Below, in pieces: positions 60,618-64,000 of a stretch of DNA of 64,000 nucleotides. Every line of letters begins with the position of its first letter. The first letter of the stretch is position 1. The notes under the pieces are model-generated. The model was not told where the DNA came from. It did no database searches and saw only the letters and a list, made by a program, of their open reading frames with translations. Source of the stretch: Agroathelia rolfsii (lineage: Eukaryota; Basidiomycota; Agaricomycetes; Amylocorticiales; Amylocorticiaceae); assembly GCA_018343915.1 (NCBI GenBank), contig JABRWF010000002.1, positions 4,030,001-4,094,000 on the forward strand, in the 5' to 3' direction. The position numbers were made by a program, and so were the translations under genes.

Positions 60618-62489
60618 ATGTCTTCAACTACCGCCAGGAAACAAGCTCCCCGCCTCGCTCGACCAGCTGCTCGCTATTGGAAAGGCAAAGCGCCCAAGGG
60701 CGTCTCAGAAGCAGTTTCCGACTCAGAAGAAGATGAAGAGCAGAATTTCCTCAATGAAGAGGGCGATATTGCGATTACTGGTGACGACGACCTTGGTGTA
60801 GTTGACGACGACGAGGGTGATGGCAGCGTCCCCCTGCGCAGTGCTTCTGCTGCTACCAAATCCATGAACATAGCGCTCAAGGATGTGAACATATCCAGGG
60901 ATGGCAAAGTGATTGTGGCAGGTAGAGAGGAATCAGGGAGAACTGAGTTGGAAGATGAAGAAGGTATGGATCCAACATTCCTCTAATATTTTTGAACTAA
61001 CAATTACTGCGCAGAATCTGAATCCGAGGAAGAGGAGGAAGATGGCGAAGGAGAAGAGGAAAGCGATGAGATGGCTTATAATTATCTTCCATTATCCTTA
61101 TATTCATGTATCTACCAGTCTAGCGAAGAAGAATCTGAATCTGAAGAAGAACAACCCAAGGTCCAATTCCGTCCTGTCTTCATCCCCAAGTAAGTATACG
61201 CATTGGATGTGTTCAGTATCCTTCTAAAGCTAATGCTAGGCGTGCTCGAGTAACTGTGCAAGAGAGAGAAGCACTAGCACAAGATACCGAGGAGGCCTTG
61301 AAGAAAAAAGAGGCCGAAGCTGAGGAAAGGCGAAAACAAAGTCATGATCTTGTCGCGGAAAGTATCAAACGCGAACTGCTTGAGAGTAAGTCAGCTGCCC
61401 GTATCAATCATTTCAGCAGCTGACCTTGATGCAGAGGAGCAGGAAGAGAACGTGCCTGATGTCGATGATACCGATGGTGTTGATCCTGAGGGCGAATTTG
61501 AGGCATGGCGACTACGAGAGTTAGGCCGAATCAAGAAGGAGAAAGAAGAAGAACTTCGACGGGAGGAGGAGAGAGAAGAGATCGAAAGACGAAGAGCATT
61601 GCCCGAAGAACAGCGTCTACGGGAAGACCTGGAACATGCTCAGAAATCTCGTGACGAAAAGCCCAAGGGTCAACAGAAGTTCTTACAAAAGTATTGGCAT
61701 AGGGGAGCTTTCCATCAGGTTCATTAACCACCTTTCTTCATCGAAAGCGCACTCTAACCAACCGCTCCAGGACGAAGATGTTCTCAAGCGTCACGATTTT
61801 ACCGAGGCAACAGAGTCGACGGTCGATGTTTCAATGCTACCCAAGGTCATGCAAGTACGTAACTTTGGCAAGCGAGGTCGAACAAAGTACACGCACTTGG
61901 TCGATCAAGATACCACATATTCGAGTGGTAGTTTGGGCAACGGTGCAAAACCCGGTGGCAAGTCAACAGATGCTATGACTTGTTTCCTGTGCGGTGGCCC
62001 ACATTTGAAAAAAGGTATGCTTTCATTTCAGAAAACTTGGATTTACGCCTGCAACTCACGAACGTACCCCTACAAGATTGTCCTCAGAACACAGGGCCTA
62101 TACGATCTGGCGCCAATGCAGCAGGGCCCGGTAGACGACAATGGGCGGATGAGCCTGATAATACCAAAGGTGATACTGTTGCCAGATGGCGAGATGATGG
62201 ACGAGACAGGCCCCGCGATGACCGATCAGAAGAGCATAGGATCAACAAGAGTGGTAGACGGGGTGGTCGGGATCGTTCGTGGGAGCGTGATCCAGATCGG
62301 TCGTACCGACCAAGCAGAAGGCATTCGCATTCACCCTCGCACTCCCCGTCGCCAAGACGGGATGATAGAGGGGATTACTATGGCCGACGGCGCCAGCGAT
62401 CTAGATCGAGATCAGTGTCGCCTGTGCAAGACAAGTATAGGGACAGAGCTCGGGATCGTGATAGGGAGAAGCGTCGTCGTTTGGATTAG
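60618..62489 (+). CDS. MFAP1-family splicing factor with zinc knuckle and RS-rich tail
   Basis: Exons: 60618-60963, 61015-61189, 61240-61385, 61435-61718, 61771-62014 and 62077-62489, giving 535 aa. An acidic N-terminus with SDSEEDEE-type runs precedes the MFAP1 core: VQFRPVFIPKRARVTV, a long Glu/Arg helix (EFEAWRLRELGRIKKEKEEE...), QKFLQKYWHRGAFHQ, DFTEATESTVDVSMLPKVMQV.NFGKRGRTKYTHL. MFAP1 is a spliceosomal B-complex protein. The C-terminus adds CFLCGGPHLKKDC (about 387), a CCHC-like knuckle, and an Arg/Asp/Ser-rich tail, which metazoan MFAP1 lacks. A 16-codon hydrophobic stretch inside the acidic region (61071-61118) looks like a retained or non-canonical intron. Start at MSSTTARKQAPR. Confidence 0.92.
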
Positions 62490-62984
62490 ACCGGTCGGGC
62501 TAGCATAGTACCCTTGATTGCATCACTTCGTGTCTTTCAGTCTCGTCTTTACCTAACTTAACACATAGTCTACTACGCAAACGAGCTGCATGAATCCAAA
62601 TGTAAGATCTGTGCTTTTCACTACAATTTCGCATTACATGCTTAATGGTGGAAAGTTACAGTCAATACTCATAAATAACCTAACCACAAGGTAAAACCGA
62701 GCGCTGCCAATGCCACTGGTAATGCGATACAATGATGACGCATTGCAGTGACATAAGGAAAAGTCGAACAAGAAGGGTAGGGAACAGGTGAAATAGCTTC
62801 GCATGATCATCGATCATATAAATGATGATCACAATCTTGATATAACTTGGCACTTCACTGATGTGTGCTAATAGTATTAGTATATATACATGTACAGCAA
62901 CTATTGTACTAGTATATAATATCCTAGTCCTGCTTGATGACTTATATTGTGTTTCACAGCTGATAATCTCGTGTTGACAATAGC
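62490..62984. other. Intergenic, no gene recognised
   Basis: AT-rich 495-bp spacer between MFAP1 and the degenerate membrane-protein gene. Confidence 0.55.
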
Positions 62985-64000
62985 ATGCCTTCCAAACCAT
63001 CTCTTGCTCTGCTGGTAGATCAATGTAACTCGGATGCAGAGTATTCAAGCTATTCAAGTCCCAGTTTACTACAAGGGGTTCGTTTTGTACCCGATTATGA
63101 TACCACTGGTGCTGGTGTCAGTGGCACAAGAAATAGTAACTGGCACCCCAATCCAGTCAATGAAGCTAATGAAGATCCGCCGCGGCTGGAGCCAACTCCT
63201 GGAATTTCTATCCTTCAGCGCAACTGTAACGCTCCGTCACTTCGTGACCGCATGTCACCGCGCCGCCATCCCTCTGGCATCTTGTTGTTGGTACGAACGA
63301 TCCCGGAGGGGACAAATAAATGATATAATACTGTATAGTTCCTATCCGTACACATATAAATACGCATGTATCGTAGGAGGCGTAGTAGCTAGGCTTGAAC
63401 AGAATCTACCACCTACACCACTTCTTTCTCTCTCGTGTGTTATCTCTGTGACCTAATCGTCACAGCAACCTTTCGGAGTTTTTTGTCGTTGTTCTGCACA
63501 TTCTTCTTATTGCGATTCATGGCGTTTTGCTCGTAACATTTTTATGAAGCTTGAATCAAGGATTGTCATGCCATTGACAGAAGGGTCGGGTCTTATTTCG
63601 ACTTTAATTCTTATAGTGTCCCAGATCTTTGTGATAGTATGAAGTATTTCTCTTCTGAAATCATGGCATCAAATCTAAGACAAACTTCTCAATAGTCTTT
63701 CACAGCTGTGCTACTTTTCCTCACACAACGCATCGCGAATCAAAGGCTTTTGACAAACGAGCAATCGCTCACAACAGGTCATGACACTGTAGCTGCTTGG
63801 ACTGGTCTAGGGGCTGCATTGATGACTTTGGTCCGGCAATACACCCTTCCCGCTGCGGTGACACCGATAGCCGCCATTGCTGCTTATCTTGGCGGGCTGG
63901 TCGTTCTGCATGCCACGACGCCATCGCTATTTAGTTTGCAACTATTCAACGAAACATCCAAGCTAATCATAGCCACTCAGAAATATTCCAATATTGATAT
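62985..64000 (+). pseudogene. Degenerate paralogue of the membrane glycoprotein gene at 40944 (continues past window)
   Basis: Similarity to 40968-41750 runs along the whole stretch: MPSKPSLALL against MLPESSLALL, then DYDTTGAG against DYNATGIG, then HILLIAIHGVLLV against HIILVMIHGILLV, ESRIVMPLTEGSGLIST, WTGLGAALMTLVRQYT and HATTPSLFSLQLFNET. Two lesions are visible. A 240-bp insertion (63225-63464) interrupts the frame after LQRN. A one-base loss just before 63545 then puts a TGA (63545-63547) in frame, where the relative reads straight on. The exon 1 donor (GTATGA at 63633) and exon 2 (from about 63694) remain open, and the gene runs past base 64000. The state of the rest is unknown. Alternative splicing that avoids the lesions was looked for but gave no in-phase solution. 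Confidence 0.75.
63225..63464. mobile_element. Probable solo LTR (240 bp) inside the degenerate gene
   Basis: The element begins TGTAACG and ends GTCACA, so it has the TG...CA termini of retrotransposon LTRs, with related inverted ends (TGTAACG against TGTGACG). It is bordered by a perfect 5-bp direct repeat GCAAC (63220-63224 and 63465-63469), the target-duplication size of Ty1/Ty3-type integrases. A TATAAATA-like box lies inside (about 63353-63361). Removing element plus one repeat restores continuous similarity to the gene at 40944. No internal retrotransposon coding is present, hence solo LTR. A small inverted-repeat element is the alternative; which family it belongs to cannot be told here. 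Confidence 0.7.

Noticed and set aside
63225..63464. The insertion as an intron of the degenerate gene (GTAACG...CACAG)
   Set aside because: Splicing at the available GT and AG shifts the frame away from the conserved residues, while removing element plus one GCAAC restores it.

Overview
The window is nuclear DNA of a filamentous basidiomycete, most likely an Agaricomycete. Genes are intron-dense, with mostly 50-75 bp GT-AG introns, very short exons and short gene-to-gene distances. The content includes a Dbf2-type kinase, an MYST acetyltransferase, BCP1, MFAP1, U2 snRNA, an OPT transporter, a GH20 enzyme and a LysM protein. The species cannot be named from sequence alone. All exon models were built by hand from splice consensus, reading phase and conserved protein motifs.

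Layout. 1-2.5 kb: a BAG-domain gene (minus, cut by the window edge) divergent from a U2 snRNA gene (plus). 2.8-6.0 kb: BCP1 (minus) and a Dbf2/Sid2-type kinase (plus). 6.6-20 kb: two paralogous proline dehydrogenase genes flanking a 24-exon oligopeptide transporter. 21.4-25.1 kb: a GH99/GH71-like protein with a long Pro/Ser/His/Gln-rich tail. 26.5-30.1 kb: a low-complexity C2H2 transcription factor. 30.5-36.5 kb: the mirror image of the left end, with a second U2 gene (minus), a divergent coiled-coil paralogue and a second BAG gene (plus). 37-48 kb: mostly secreted or membrane products (class 3 lipase, a small putative secreted protein, a multi-pass glycoprotein, a LysM protein, a GH20 hexosaminidase). 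48-62.5 kb: housekeeping genes (SLC33A1-type acetyl-CoA transporter, GYF protein, ADE8-type GAR transformylase, Esa1-type acetyltransferase, C2H2 protein, MFAP1). 62.9-64 kb: a decayed paralogue of the multi-pass glycoprotein, split by a probable solo LTR and cut by the window edge.

Most striking points. (1) A BAG gene plus U2 snRNA unit is present as an inverted pair about 30 kb apart; the U2 segments are identical over the whole RNA. (2) Exons are extremely small: two candidate 2-nt exons and one 8-nt exon in the OPT gene, and a 10-nt exon kept in both proline dehydrogenase genes. (3) The glycoprotein at 40.9 kb has a TGA exactly where its frame would otherwise continue for 65 more codons, and its relative at 63 kb is broken by a 240-bp TG...CA element with a 5-bp target duplication.

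Functional themes are peptide import plus proline catabolism (6.6-20 kb) and chitin or glycan handling plus lipolysis (37-48 kb). These are groupings of independent genes. There is no sign of a bacterial-type operon, a CRISPR array or a secondary-metabolite cluster.
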